Below are positions 1 through 9,277 of a DNA stretch of 64,000 nucleotides, one piece after another (position 1 is the first letter of the stretch; each line of letters opens with the position of its first letter). The notes beneath the pieces were generated by a model. The model was not told where the DNA came from. It was given only the letters and a program-made list of their open reading frames with translations, and made no database searches. The position numbers and the translations under genes were made by a program. Location: contig NZ_LSEF01000090.1 of the NCBI RefSeq assembly GCF_001641695.1, positions 216,725 through 280,724 of the forward strand, written 5' to 3'. The stretch comes from Bradyrhizobium neotropicale (lineage in GTDB: Bacteria > Pseudomonadota > Alphaproteobacteria > Rhizobiales > Xanthobacteraceae).

Positions 1-20
1 GAGCGGCGGGTGAATTGATC

Positions 21-105
21 GTCATCGGGAGGAGCGAAACAACAAAGCGATCCAGAATCCCTCCACGGTGGCATTTCTGGATTGCTTCGCTTTGCTCGCA
101 ATGAC
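21..105. repeat. Interspersed palindrome, family A (degenerate copy)
   Basis: The right arm (77-105) has the family A ending CTGGATTGCTTCG...CTCGCAATGAC. The left arm beginning at 21 is degenerate. With the next copy it fills most of the first 226 bases, which hold no gene. Confidence 0.6.
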
Positions 106-137
106 GGTGCGGAGGCAGACACGCGCCTCAATCCACC

Positions 138-222
138 GTCATTGCGAGGAGCCCTTGCGACGAAGCAATCCAGACTGTCTCCGTAGAACGACTCTGGATT
201 GCTTCGGTGCGCTCGCAATGAC
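138..222. repeat. Interspersed palindrome, family A
   Basis: It starts GTCATTGCGAGG and ends CTCGCAATGAC, with inner arms GAAGCAATCCAG and CTGGATTGCTTC, so it can fold into a long hairpin. It ends five bases beyond the stop codon of the minus-strand acyl-CoA dehydrogenase. It may act as a transcript 3' end structure. Confidence 0.75.
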
Positions 223-226
223 CGCT

Positions 227-1501
227 TTAGTGCTTCCCCGGCCCCATGTAGCCGAACAGGAACCCCGCCACCTTGCGCATCTGGATCTCCTCGCTCCCTT
301 CGGTGATCCGATAGCGACGGTGGTGGCGGTAGATGTGCTCGAACGGCTTGTGACGTGAGTACCCCATGCCGCCGTGGACCTGCATGGCGCGGTCGGCGGA
401 TTCGCAGCAGAGGCGGTTCGCCCAGTAATTGCACATCGAGACGCGGTCGGAGAGCGTGCGCTCGATCTGTTCCTGGGTGAGCTGGTCCATCTCCCACGCG
501 GTCTTCCGGATCAACAGGCGCAGCATCTCGGCCTGTGTCGCAAGTTCGACCAGCGGGAACTGGATCGCCTGGTTCTCGGCGAGCGCCTTGCCGAACGGCT
601 TTCGCTCGCGCGCATACGTCACGCTTTCATTGATGCAGTAGACGGCAGCACCAAGCGAGCTCGCCGCCTGCCGGATGCGATTCTGATGCACGAAGCATTG
701 CGCCAGCGACAGGCCGCGGCCGACCTCGCCGAACAAGGCATCCTCCGGCACGAACACGTCCGTGAAGCTGACGCGCGGGTGATCGGTCGGCATGTTGAAG
801 GTCCACATGTACTCCTCGACCTTCACGCCTTCGCTCTTGGCCGGCACCAGAAAGCAGGTGATGCCGCGCGCGTCGCCGTCGTCGCCCGAGGTGCGCGCGA
901 ACAGCGCGCAGTGGGTGGCCACGTGCATGCCGGTGGTCCACATCTTCTCGCCGTTGATGATCCAGCCCTTAACGTTGTCGCGCGTCGCGGGCACCGCGCG
1001 CGTCTCCATGTGAGTGGCGTCCGAGCCGTGATGCGGCTCGGTAAGACCAAAGGTGATGCGGTACTTGCCCCTGATCGAGCCGTCGATCATCGCCTTCTGG
1101 TCGTCGCGACCGTAGCGGTCGAGCATGGTGACCACCGGGAAATTGCCGACGATGGAGTGCTCGTTCTGCAAGTCATTGTGAAGCCCAAGGCCCTTGGCGG
1201 CGAAATGCTCGCGGATCACCGCCATCCAGAGATTGGAACCGTCCCTGCCGCCATACTGCTTCGGCACCGGAAGGCGCAGGTGACCCGCGGCGTCCGCGAG
1301 ATCCTTTGCCTTGCGCAGCAGCGCCTCCCATTCGTGCCGCGGCAGACCGCCATTCTCGAAATCGGTGCGCGCCCATTCGCGGCGATGGTCGAAGAAGCGG
1401 ATGTTGTCGTCGGCCTCTTCCAGCGGCTTGATCTCGCGTTCGATGAAACGGTCGAGCTCTCCGAGATAGGCGACGAGATCGGCAGGCAATGAGAAATCCA
1501 C
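227..1501 (-). CDS. Acyl-CoA dehydrogenase family protein
   Basis: FAD-dependent alpha,beta-dehydrogenation of an acyl-CoA thioester, cytoplasmic; the acyl chain cannot be read from the sequence. The protein has 424 residues, usual for the ACAD family. An N-terminal helical domain precedes the FAD/substrate motif FGLTEPHHGSDA in the central beta domain. The C-terminal helical domain carries MQVHGGMGYS and ends in ITEGSEEIQ, which keeps the Glu that acts as catalytic base in most ACADs. The start is GTG, supported by a GGGAGAG ribosome site just upstream; no in-frame ATG fits better. It is divergent from the enoyl-CoA hydratase at 1715, with a 213-bp gap in which I see no clear operator. Family assignment is firm, substrate unknown. 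Confidence 0.9.
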   Translation of the reverse strand: MDFSLPADLVAYLGELDRFIEREIKPLEEADDNIRFFDHRREWARTDFENGGLPRHEWEALLRKAKDLADAAGHLRLPVPKQYGGRDGSNLWMAVIREHFAAKGLGLHNDLQNEHSIVGNFPVVTMLDRYGRDDQKAMIDGSIRGKYRITFGLTEPHHGSDATHMETRAVPATRDNVKGWIINGEKMWTTGMHVATHCALFARTSGDDGDARGITCFLVPAKSEGVKVEEYMWTFNMPTDHPRVSFTDVFVPEDALFGEVGRGLSLAQCFVHQNRIRQAASSLGAAVYCINESVTYARERKPFGKALAENQAIQFPLVELATQAEMLRLLIRKTAWEMDQLTQEQIERTLSDRVSMCNYWANRLCCESADRAMQVHGGMGYSRHKPFEHIYRHHRRYRITEGSEEIQMRKVAGFLFGYMGPGKH

Positions 1502-1714
1502 GGTTCTCTCCCGGAATGATTTTGTCGTTTTGCGTTAAGGCGCTACGCGCGTTTTTGCTTCGCACGATTAAGGTGAGAAGAGCGCACGCAAGTCAAGCAA
1601 GGCGAGGCGTGTGAAGCACGCAAGGCGCGCCCGCGCAAATCGATGGTGCTGCGGCGTGTCCGCGCGCTACTATGAGCCCATAATTCTCTGCCACAGAAAA
1701 ATCCGGGAGCGACC

Positions 1715-2494
1715 ATGGAGCTGAAATTTTCCAAAGTGGAACGCAAGGGGCCGATCACGATCATCACGTTGTCGCGGCCCGAGGTCTACAACGCTCTGCA
1801 TACCGATGCGCATTTCGAGCTCAACAAGGTGTTCGACGATTTCTCCGCCGATCCCGAGCAGTGGATCGCAATCGTCACCGGCGCCGGCGACAAGGCGTTC
1901 TGCGCCGGCAATGATCTGAAGTGGCAGGCGGCCGGCGGCAAGCGCGGCTGGGACAAGGGCGGCTTTGCGGGCCTGACCTCACGCTTCGATTGCGACAAGC
2001 CGATCATCGCCGCCGTGAACGGCGTCGCGATGGGCGGCGGCTTCGAGATCGCGCTCGCCTGCGACCTCATCATCGCCTCGGAGAATGCGACCTTCGCCCT
2101 GCCCGAGCCGCGCGTCGGCCTTGCCGCGCTCGCCGGCGGCCTGCACCGGCTGCCACGTCAGATCGGCGTGAAGCGCGCCATGGGCATGATCCTCACCGCG
2201 CGCCATGTCAGCGCCAAGGAGGGCCTTGAGCTCGGCTTCGTCAACGAGGTGGTGCCGCAGGGCGAGGCGCTGACGGCCGCGCTGCGCTGGGCCGAGATGA
2301 TCACCAAGAACTCGCCGATGTCGATCCGGGCCTCGAAGCAGACCATCCAGAAGGGCCTCGCCGTCTCGCTCGAGCAGGCGATCGAGGAGCAGCGGGACTA
2401 CCCGGCGGTAAAGGCGATGGTGGCCTCGCAGGACTACATCGAAGGCCCGAAGGCGTTCGCGGAGAAGCGGCCGCCGAAATGGCTGGGGAAGTAA
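1715..2494 (+). CDS. Enoyl-CoA hydratase/isomerase (crotonase) family protein
   Basis: Crotonase-fold enzyme of 259 residues, the family's usual length, acting on a CoA thioester, most likely hydration of a 2-enoyl-CoA. The oxyanion-hole segments are visible: CAGNDLKW near residue 67 and NGVAMGGGFEIALACD near residue 105, followed by LPEPRVGLAALAGG, where the second hydratase Glu normally lies. The start follows a GGGAG ribosome site. It is convergent with the DUF6285 gene; repeats B1 and A3 lie between their 3' ends. Crotonases also include isomerases and hydrolases, so the exact reaction is inferred. Confidence 0.88.
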   Translation: MELKFSKVERKGPITIITLSRPEVYNALHTDAHFELNKVFDDFSADPEQWIAIVTGAGDKAFCAGNDLKWQAAGGKRGWDKGGFAGLTSRFDCDKPIIAAVNGVAMGGGFEIALACDLIIASENATFALPEPRVGLAALAGGLHRLPRQIGVKRAMGMILTARHVSAKEGLELGFVNEVVPQGEALTAALRWAEMITKNSPMSIRASKQTIQKGLAVSLEQAIEEQRDYPAVKAMVASQDYIEGPKAFAEKRPPKWLGK

Positions 2495-2510
2495 GACGTC
2501 TTCCCCTCTC

Positions 2511-2618
2511 GTCATTCCGGGGCGCGCCCGCTTGGGCGCGAGCCCGGAATCCATCTCGCGGCAGAGACAGCGGATGAATGGATTCCGGGCTCGTCGCTGC
2601 GCGACGCCCCGGAATGAC
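2511..2618. repeat. Interspersed palindrome, family B
   Basis: It opens GTCATTCCGGGGCGCGCCCG and closes CGCCCCGGAATGAC, with inner arms AGCCCGGAATCCAT and ATGGATTCCGGGCT. It lies 17 bases after the enoyl-CoA hydratase stop, between convergent genes. Confidence 0.8.
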
Positions 2619-2650
2619 GGTAGAGAAAGAAGCACGCTTGGCTCGACACC

Positions 2651-2728
2651 GTCATTGCGAGCGCAGCGAAGCAATCCAGGCTGTCACCGCGGAAAGACTC
2701 TGGATTGCTTCGCTGCGCTCGCAATGAC
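2651..2728. repeat. Interspersed palindrome, family A
   Basis: Well-kept copy with arms GTCATTGCGAGCGCAGCG and CGCTGCGCTCGCAATGAC and inner arms GAAGCAATCCAG / CTGGATTGCTTC. It sits next to the 3' end of the DUF6285 gene, so the convergent gene pair is separated by copies of two repeat families. Confidence 0.8.
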
Positions 2729-2745
2729 GGAGGATGTGGCGCCGC

Positions 2746-3123
2746 CTATTCGCTTCTCGACACTTCCCGCTTGTAGGAGGCGTAGTTCGGCTGATCCACG
2801 GCGAGCTTGTCCATCGTGGTCTGCCAGAGATGCTCGGCCAAGCCCGGCGTCGCGAGATCCACCTCGCCCTTGGCGATGCGTTCTGCCAGCGCGCGGTTGA
2901 GCTCGGTGACCGAGCCATTCATGCCAAGCAGCGTGCGCAGGCGCTCGACCTCCTTCGCGTCACTCCCCTCCTCCAGCGCCAGCTGCCGGGTGACGAGATC
3001 GAGGATGTTGATGGCGACGCGCAGCTTGAACGCCTGGTGGCCGGAGATCAGCGGCGCGATGTCGTTGCGGAGGAAATCGGCGACGGCCTTGGTCAGCTCG
3101 ATCGGTGTCGGTTCGTCCTGCAT
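2746..3123 (-). CDS. DUF6285 protein, LvaB-like partner of the adjacent kinase
   Basis: Small soluble, mostly helical protein of 125 residues with no signal peptide or metal motif. I recognise it as DUF6285. Its start lies three bases after the stop of the APH-type kinase, and a strong ribosome site (GGGAGGTGA) overlaps that stop, so the two are translationally coupled. In the levulinate operon of Pseudomonas putida the kinase LvaA needs the small protein LvaB for phosphorylation of 4-hydroxyacyl-CoA. By analogy this is probably the LvaB-type partner. That role is inferred from size, family and gene order, not from visible catalytic residues. Confidence 0.7.
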   Translation of the reverse strand: MQDEPTPIELTKAVADFLRNDIAPLISGHQAFKLRVAINILDLVTRQLALEEGSDAKEVERLRTLLGMNGSVTELNRALAERIAKGEVDLATPGLAEHLWQTTMDKLAVDQPNYASYKREVSRSE

Positions 3124-3126
3124 GCA

Positions 3127-4113
3127 TCACCTCCCGCGCGGCGCGAGCAGCCGCAACAGATCGATCTCGGTCTCGGAGGCGCGGCGGCCGATCATGGCGC
3201 GCTCCATCGAATGGTCCGGGCCTTCGCGAAAGCGCTGCATCATGCCGCCGCACATGATGCCCCAGCGCAACGTGCCCATCACTTCCCAGAATTTGACGCG
3301 CGCCGGATCGACCTTGCGGCCCGCGGCCTCATAACCTGCGAACAGCTCCTCGCGCGAGCCGAAGCCGCCGACCGGTTTGTCGATCTCGCCAAAGCGCCAC
3401 GAGTTGACGCAGAGCCAGCCGAGATCCTCCATGGGATCGCCGAAATGGGCGAGCTCCCAGTCGAGCACGGCGCGCACGCCGTCAGAGCCGATGATGAGAT
3501 TGCCGTTGCGAAAATCGCCGTGTACCAGCGTCACCTCGACTGAGGGGCCAGGATCGTTGTCGCGCAGCCAGCGCAGCGCCAGCTCGAACACGGGCTTGGG
3601 CCAGTTCAGGCTGCGATAGTCGCGCTCGAACTCGTCGATCTCCTTCGCCGCGGTCATGAGGCGCAGCTCGGGCAACTTCTCCTGCGGCAGCCTGTGCAGG
3701 CCGGCGAGCACACCGCCGATCTGCCGCGCGAGCACAGGGCGGGCCGCGGCGAACTCGTCGTCGCGGAGAATCTTGCGCGCGATGGTCTCGCCCTCGACCC
3801 GCTGCATGATGAAGCCGGTACCGAGATCGTCCTCCGGCGTGAGTACATGCAGCACCCGCGGCGACGGCACACCGGCTTCATAGGCGAGCTGCATCAACCT
3901 CGCCTCGGCGGCAAGCCCCGCCGCGCGCGTCGGCGCGGCGCCATAGCCTTTTGGCGCGCGACGCAGGATCGCGCCGATCGGCCCGTCGGGATGCTCGATG
4001 TCGAAGCGCCAGGTTTCCTGGCTGGCGCCGCCGGACAGCTTTGCGGCGCAGCTCGCGCCGGTCGCGCCCGGGCACCAGCGCACCACGCTGCGCGAAAGCT
4101 CCGTCTCGATCAT
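3127..4113 (-). CDS. APH-family phosphotransferase, LvaA/ACAD10-11 kinase-like
   Basis: Protein of 328 residues with an aminoglycoside-phosphotransferase (protein-kinase-like) fold. The Brenner-type catalytic loop HGDFRNGNL and the metal-binding DWELAHFGDP are intact. The N-terminal half has the ATP-binding beta strands (GGASQETWRF). The chosen ATG overlaps the upstream enoyl-CoA hydratase stop as ATGA. A longer frame runs 29 codons further into that gene, but its extra N-terminus is arginine-rich and unlike the family. In acyl-CoA contexts these kinases (LvaA in bacteria, the kinase domain of ACAD10/11) phosphorylate the 4-hydroxyl of 4-hydroxyacyl-CoA. Its neighbours, an enoyl-CoA hydratase, an SDR, an ACAD and DUF6285, fit this better than antibiotic resistance. 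Confidence 0.8.
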   Translation of the reverse strand: MIETELSRSVVRWCPGATGASCAAKLSGGASQETWRFDIEHPDGPIGAILRRAPKGYGAAPTRAAGLAAEARLMQLAYEAGVPSPRVLHVLTPEDDLGTGFIMQRVEGETIARKILRDDEFAAARPVLARQIGGVLAGLHRLPQEKLPELRLMTAAKEIDEFERDYRSLNWPKPVFELALRWLRDNDPGPSVEVTLVHGDFRNGNLIIGSDGVRAVLDWELAHFGDPMEDLGWLCVNSWRFGEIDKPVGGFGSREELFAGYEAAGRKVDPARVKFWEVMGTLRWGIMCGGMMQRFREGPDHSMERAMIGRRASETEIDLLRLLAPRGR

Positions 4114-4898
4114 TTGCCTTTGAACTGCGCCGGGCGCTTCTCCAGGAACGCGCCGACGCCTTCGCGGAAGTCCTGCGTGTCGCCCGCGCGCAGCTGGCAC
4201 TGAAATTCGAGATTGAGCTGTTCCTCGAAGGAATTCTCCGGGCTGTCCCAGTACAGCTTGCGGATCAGCGCGAGCGCGACCGTCGGGCCACTCGCGAGTT
4301 CGTGCGCGAGCTTCATCGCCTCCTCCATCAGCACGCCGTCGTCATAGACGCGGTTGACGAGGCCCCATTCCAGCGCCTTTTCGGCCGGAAGGCGCTCGCC
4401 CATCAACGACAATTCGACCGAGCGCGCCTTGCCGATCAGCCGCGGCAGCAGCCAGGTCGAGCCGCAATCGGGCACGAGGCCGATGCGGCGGAAGGCCTGC
4501 AGGAAATAGGACGAGCGCGCGCACAGGATCATGTCGCCGAGCAGCGCGAAGCTCATGCCGGCGCCGGCGGCCGGGCCATTGACCGCTGTGACGATCGGAC
4601 AATGCAGATTGCGGATGCGTCGCAGAAATGGATGAAAACCGGTCTCGAGCGTCAAGCCGGCCTTGGTCTTCTTCGACTGGTTGTTGCGGCCCTGAAGATT
4701 CGCGCCCGTGCAGAACGCCCGCCCCGCGCCGGTCAGCACGACGCAGCGCACCTCCTCCTTTTTCTCCTCGATCGCGTCAAGCGCATCAGCGAGGCCACCC
4801 AGCATATCCATGGAGACCGCGTTCATCACCTCCTGATGGTCGAGCTTCAGGATCGCGACTGAACCATCGAACTCGAGCGTGACGTGTTTGAACTGCAT
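4110..4898 (-). CDS. Enoyl-CoA hydratase/isomerase family protein
   Basis: Second crotonase of the cluster, 262 residues. It shows the oxyanion-hole segments FCTGANLQ near residue 63 and NGPAAGAGMSFALLGD near residue 106, and the later IGLVPDCGSTWLLPRLIG that carries the usual Asp/Glu region. It is the first gene of a three-gene minus-strand unit (hydratase, kinase, DUF6285) joined by a 4-bp overlap and a 3-bp gap. It could hydrate the enoyl-CoA made after loss of phosphate from a 4-phosphoacyl-CoA; that link is inferred from gene order. Confidence 0.87.
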   Translation of the reverse strand: MQFKHVTLEFDGSVAILKLDHQEVMNAVSMDMLGGLADALDAIEEKKEEVRCVVLTGAGRAFCTGANLQGRNNQSKKTKAGLTLETGFHPFLRRIRNLHCPIVTAVNGPAAGAGMSFALLGDMILCARSSYFLQAFRRIGLVPDCGSTWLLPRLIGKARSVELSLMGERLPAEKALEWGLVNRVYDDGVLMEEAMKLAHELASGPTVALALIRKLYWDSPENSFEEQLNLEFQCQLRAGDTQDFREGVGAFLEKRPAQFKGK

Positions 4899-5078
4899 CG
4901 TTTCCTCGTCAGTTGCGGCCTGCGTCAGTTTCGCAGACCGGAATTAGGTTTGCCGGGGCGCATATTTGATTTTTGGCGCGGCCTTGTCCATGGTGGAGCG
5001 AACATACCTTACCGTCGTATCGCACAATCTTGCGCGCACCGGCTGGCGCGCGGGCGTGCCAAGAACAGGAAACGCTCC

Positions 5079-5858
5079 ATGAACATTTTCGACCTCACCG
5101 GCCGCGTGGCCGTGATCACCGGCGGCAATGGCGGTATCGGGCTCGGCATCGCGCAGGCGCTCGCGGGCCAGGGCTGCAATGTCTCGATCTGGGGCCGCAA
5201 CGCTGACAAGAATAAAGGCGCTGCCGCGAGCATGGCCGACCTGCCCGGCAAGGTCGATACCCGCGTGTGCGACGTCACTGATCCGGCCTCGGTCAATGCG
5301 GCGATGAAGGCGACGCTCGACACGTTCGGCCGGGTCGACGGCTGCTTCGCCAATGCCGGCATCGGCGGCGGCGGCCGGCGTTCCTTCATCGAGCGCACCG
5401 AGGAAGAGTGGCGCACGATGTTCGCGACCAACCTCGACGGCGTGTTCCACGCCTTCCAGGCCGCCGCAAAACACATGACCGACCGCGCCAATGCCGGCGA
5501 TCCCTTCGGCCGTCTGGTCGCAACCTCCAGCCTCGCCTCGATCTTCGGCACCGCGCGCAACGAGCACTATGCCGCGACCAAGGCCGCCATCAACGCGCTG
5601 GTCCGCGCGCTCGGCGTCGAGCTCGCCCGCCACGGCGTCACCGCGAACGCAATCCTGCCCGGCTGGATCAAGAGCGACATGACCGCCGGCATCATGGCCA
5701 ACGACAAATTCGTCGCCAACGTGATGCCGCGGATTCCGCAGCGCCGCTTCGGCGAGCCCAGCGATTTCGGCGGCATCGCGGTGTACCTGATGAGCAAGGC
5801 GTCGTCCTATCACACCGCCGATACGTTCGTGATCGACGGCGGCTATACCGCGTTTTGA
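5079..5858 (+). CDS. SDR family oxidoreductase
   Basis: Classical short-chain dehydrogenase/reductase of 259 residues. The cofactor loop TGGNGGIGLG is at residues 14-23 and NAG at 92-94. Catalytic Ser150/151 and Tyr164-x-x-x-Lys168 are present, and PGWIKSDM follows. The start at 5079 puts the Rossmann strand about ten residues from the N-terminus; a longer open frame from 4884 adds sequence without family resemblance. It is divergent from the hydratase-kinase-DUF6285 unit. In the lva operon an SDR (LvaD) reduces levulinyl-CoA to 4-hydroxyvaleryl-CoA, and this gene may play that part; a 3-hydroxyacyl dehydrogenase role is the alternative. Confidence 0.88.
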   Translation: MNIFDLTGRVAVITGGNGGIGLGIAQALAGQGCNVSIWGRNADKNKGAAASMADLPGKVDTRVCDVTDPASVNAAMKATLDTFGRVDGCFANAGIGGGGRRSFIERTEEEWRTMFATNLDGVFHAFQAAAKHMTDRANAGDPFGRLVATSSLASIFGTARNEHYAATKAAINALVRALGVELARHGVTANAILPGWIKSDMTAGIMANDKFVANVMPRIPQRRFGEPSDFGGIAVYLMSKASSYHTADTFVIDGGYTAF

Positions 5859-5874
5859 GATTTCGTAGGGTAGG

Positions 5875-5952
5875 CAGAGGCGCGCTTGCGCCGTGCCCAC
5901 CAACGTTATTTTCCATTGCCATGGTGGGCACGCTGCGCTTTGCCCACCCTAC
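5875..5952. repeat. Interspersed palindrome, family C
   Basis: Arms GTAGGGTAGGCAGAGGCGCG and GCTTTGCCCACCCTAC, with inner GTGCCCACCAA / TGGTGGGCAC. It lies between the SDR and the VOC gene on the same strand. Confidence 0.75.
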
Positions 5953-5992
5953 GGTCTCTGGTTTTGTAAGCGCAGAAGGGGGATAGGCAAAC

Positions 5993-6370
5993 ATGTTCTC
6001 GCACGTGATGGTCGGCACCAACGACCTCGACAAGGCCAAGGCGTTCTACGACAAGCTGCTCGGCACGCTCGAGGTACGACCGGCAAGGCTTGACGGCCAC
6101 CGCATCTTCTACATCACCAAGACCGGCATATTCTCCGTCTCCAAGCCGATCAACGGCGAGCCCGCAACGCCCGCCAATGGCGGCACCATCGGCTTTGCCT
6201 GCAACTCGCCGGAGCAGGTCGATGCGTGGCACGCGGCCGGCCTCGCCGCTGGCGGCAAGACGTGCGAGAATCCGCCCGGCATCCGCCAGGGCCCGGGCGG
6301 CAAGCTCTATCTTGCGTATTTGCGCGACCTCGATGGCAACAAGATCTGCGCGATGCACAGGCTGGGGTGA
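5993..6370 (+). CDS. VOC (glyoxalase/bleomycin-resistance fold) protein
   Basis: Single-domain vicinal-oxygen-chelate protein of 125 residues, with the typical opening HVMVGTNDLDKAKAFYDKLLG and a closing strand YLAYLRDLDGNKICAM. The family includes glyoxalases, dioxygenases and binding proteins. Substrate and metal use cannot be assigned, since the residues that would chelate metal are only partly recognisable (His4; no Glu at the usual C-terminal place). It sits between the SDR and the ACAD10/11-like dehydrogenase. Confidence 0.82.
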   Translation: MFSHVMVGTNDLDKAKAFYDKLLGTLEVRPARLDGHRIFYITKTGIFSVSKPINGEPATPANGGTIGFACNSPEQVDAWHAAGLAAGGKTCENPPGIRQGPGGKLYLAYLRDLDGNKICAMHRLG

Positions 6371-6390
6371 GTGCGCCCATACGTAACGCT

Positions 6391-6513
6391 GTCATTCCCC
6401 GCGAAAGCGGGGAAGCCATTAGGCCGTGGCTTCTTCGTGAGTCACCGACGCCTCTGGAATACTGGATCGCCCGCCCCAGTGCGCAATTGCGCACAAGGCG
6501 GGCGATAACGACG
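6391..6513. repeat. Interspersed compound palindrome, family F
   Basis: It starts with GTCATTCCCCGCGAAAGCGG and ends with a second stem, GGATCGCCCGCC...GGCGGGCGATAACGACGG. It occupies the first half of the 302-bp gap 6371-6672. The rest of the gap holds no gene and presumably the promoter of the acyl-CoA dehydrogenase, for which I could not pick convincing boxes. Confidence 0.65.
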
Positions 6514-6672
6514 GAGAGCGTGAAGCCTAGCAGCACCGTTCAAACAACATTTCAAACGCTCTCGCGATATTCCATCGCATGGCATGGCGCGCGTGAAAAA
6601 TGCGCGCTCGCGCTTTGGCCGCGCTGCGACTATTCTCCGGCCCAACGCGATGTCAACGAAACGGGAGGAACA

Positions 6673-7947
<1,275 letters not shown>

Positions 7948-7970
7948 GGGCTCGCCTCTTGCGGGGGGCC

Positions 7971-8064
7971 GTAGGGTGGGCAAAGGCGCGCTCCTCGCGC
8001 GCCGTGCCCACCATCGCAGTTTTCGCATGAAGTTGGTGGGCACGCTTCGCTTTGCCCACCCCAC
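7971..8064. repeat. Interspersed palindrome, family C
   Basis: GTAGGGTGGGCAAAGGCGCG at the left pairs with GCTTTGCCCACCCCAC at the right, with inner GTGCCCACCA / TGGTGGGCAC. It separates the convergent acyl-CoA dehydrogenase and GST genes. Confidence 0.8.
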
Positions 8065-8084
8065 GATATCTTCATGCGATGCGA

Positions 8085-8108
8085 CCTCTCCCCGCAAGCG
8101 GGGCGAGG
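8085..8108. repeat. Short hairpin, family E
   Basis: CCTCTCCCCG, loop CAAG, then CGGGGCGAGG. The same unit occurs near 44384. It sits before the 3' end of the minus-strand GST gene. Confidence 0.55.
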
Positions 8109-8123
8109 TAGGAGGAGCGCCGC

Positions 8124-9002
8124 CTACGACGCAGCTGCCTCGATCTTGTCCTGCGTCTTGGTCTCGAAATCGCTCGCGTCGTGACGCTCATGGAGCTGGC
8201 TTGCGGGATCGCCGGAGACGCGGTTGACCATGCGTCCGCGTTTCACTGCGGGACGTTTGGCAATCTGGTCGGTCCAGCGCTGCACGTTCTTGTAGTCCTG
8301 CACGGACAAGAATTCGCCTGCGCCATAGACCAGCCCCTTGGCGAGCGCGCCGTACCATGGCCACACCGCGATGTCGGCGATGGTGTATTCGTTGCCCGCG
8401 AGATACTCGTTGTCCGCGAGCCGCCGGTCGAGCACATCGAGCTGGCGCTTGGTCTCCATCGCGAAGCGGTCGATGGCATATTCGATCTTGGTCGGCGCGT
8501 AGGCATAGAAGTGGCCGAAGCCACCGCCGAGATAGGGCGCGCTGCCCATCTGCCAGAACAGCCAGGACATGGCTTCGGTGCGGGTCTTGATATCCTTCGG
8601 CAGGAAGGCGCCGAACTTCTCGGCGAGGTAGACCAGGATCGAGCCGGACTCGAATACCCGGATCGGCTCTGGTCCGGAGCGGTCCATCAGCGCCGGGATC
8701 TTCGAGTTCGGGCTGATGTCAACAAAGCCACTGCCGAACTGGTCCCCATTGCCGATCTTGATCAGCCAGGCATCGTATTCGGCGCCCTTGTGGCCGAGCG
8801 CCAGCAGCTCCTCCAGCATCACCGTGGCCTTCACCCCGTTCGGCGTTGCCAGTGAATAGAGCTGGAGCGGATGGCGGCCGACCGGCAGCTCCTTGTCGTG
8901 GGTGGGACCGGCGATCGGACGGTTGATATTGGCGAACTGCCCGCCGTTTTCCTTATTCCAGGTCCAGACTTTGGGCGGTACGTAGGCGGGGGTATCGGTC
9001 AT
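8124..9002 (-). CDS. yghU: YghU-type glutathione S-transferase / disulfide reductase
   Basis: Protein of 292 residues that follows E. coli YghU closely. It begins with the long family-specific N-terminus (KVWTWNKENGG, FANINRPIAGPTHDKELPVG), then a thioredoxin-like domain with TPNGVKATVMLEELL and NSKIPAL, the glutathione-contact FESGSILVYLAEK, and an all-helical C-terminal domain ending LHERHDASDFET. YghU binds two glutathiones and has disulfide-bond reductase activity. It is cytoplasmic, probably with a detoxification or redox role. It lies upstream of the flavin monooxygenase on the same strand but 276 bp away with a repeat between, so co-transcription is uncertain. Confidence 0.93.
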   Translation of the reverse strand: MTDTPAYVPPKVWTWNKENGGQFANINRPIAGPTHDKELPVGRHPLQLYSLATPNGVKATVMLEELLALGHKGAEYDAWLIKIGNGDQFGSGFVDISPNSKIPALMDRSGPEPIRVFESGSILVYLAEKFGAFLPKDIKTRTEAMSWLFWQMGSAPYLGGGFGHFYAYAPTKIEYAIDRFAMETKRQLDVLDRRLADNEYLAGNEYTIADIAVWPWYGALAKGLVYGAGEFLSVQDYKNVQRWTDQIAKRPAVKRGRMVNRVSGDPASQLHERHDASDFETKTQDKIEAAAS

Positions 9003-9132
9003 GCGGAAGGGCTCCGGCGCGGAAGGCGCGTGGCCTGTTAGCTAGCGACCGGGGCGGGATTGGCAAGGGTATTGGGATGCATTACCCGCCGGGAGGCCTC
9101 TGCGTTTCGTCATGGCAGCCCATCTCTACGCC

Positions 9133-9261
9133 GTCATTCCGGGGCGCCCGAAGGGCGAGCCCGGAATCCATCGTCCCACAGGAGTGCTTGGAGAAATGGA
9201 TTCCGGGCTCGATGCCCCGGGCCGCGCTTTGCGCGGTCCGGTCGCATCGCCCCGGAATGAC
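9133..9261. repeat. Interspersed palindrome, family B
   Basis: GTCATTCCGGGGCGCCCG at the left and CGCCCCGGAATGAC at the right, with inner GAGCCCGGAATCCAT / ATGGATTCCGGGCTC. It lies between the yghU start and the stop of the monooxygenase gene, both on the minus strand. Confidence 0.8.
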
Positions 9262-9277
9262 GGCGCGGAGAGAGCAA

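Noticed and set aside
21-222. CRISPR-like repeats at the left edge
   Set aside because: The units are palindromes of about 80 bases at irregular spacing without uniform spacers or cas genes.
374-1492. 372-codon frame antisense to the first acyl-CoA dehydrogenase
   Set aside because: No domain, low-complexity composition, and the opposite strand encodes a full ACAD.
1502-1714. Operator for the divergent acyl-CoA genes
   Set aside because: I looked for dyads in the 213-bp gap and found none longer than a few bases.
3127-4113. Aminoglycoside resistance gene
   Set aside because: The fold is APH-like, but gene neighbours and coupling to DUF6285 point to acyl-CoA metabolism.
6371-6672. A gene or riboswitch in the 302-bp gap before the second acyl-CoA dehydrogenase
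   Set aside because: The open frame there is an extension by chance; half of the gap is repeat F and I saw no conserved aptamer-like folding pattern.
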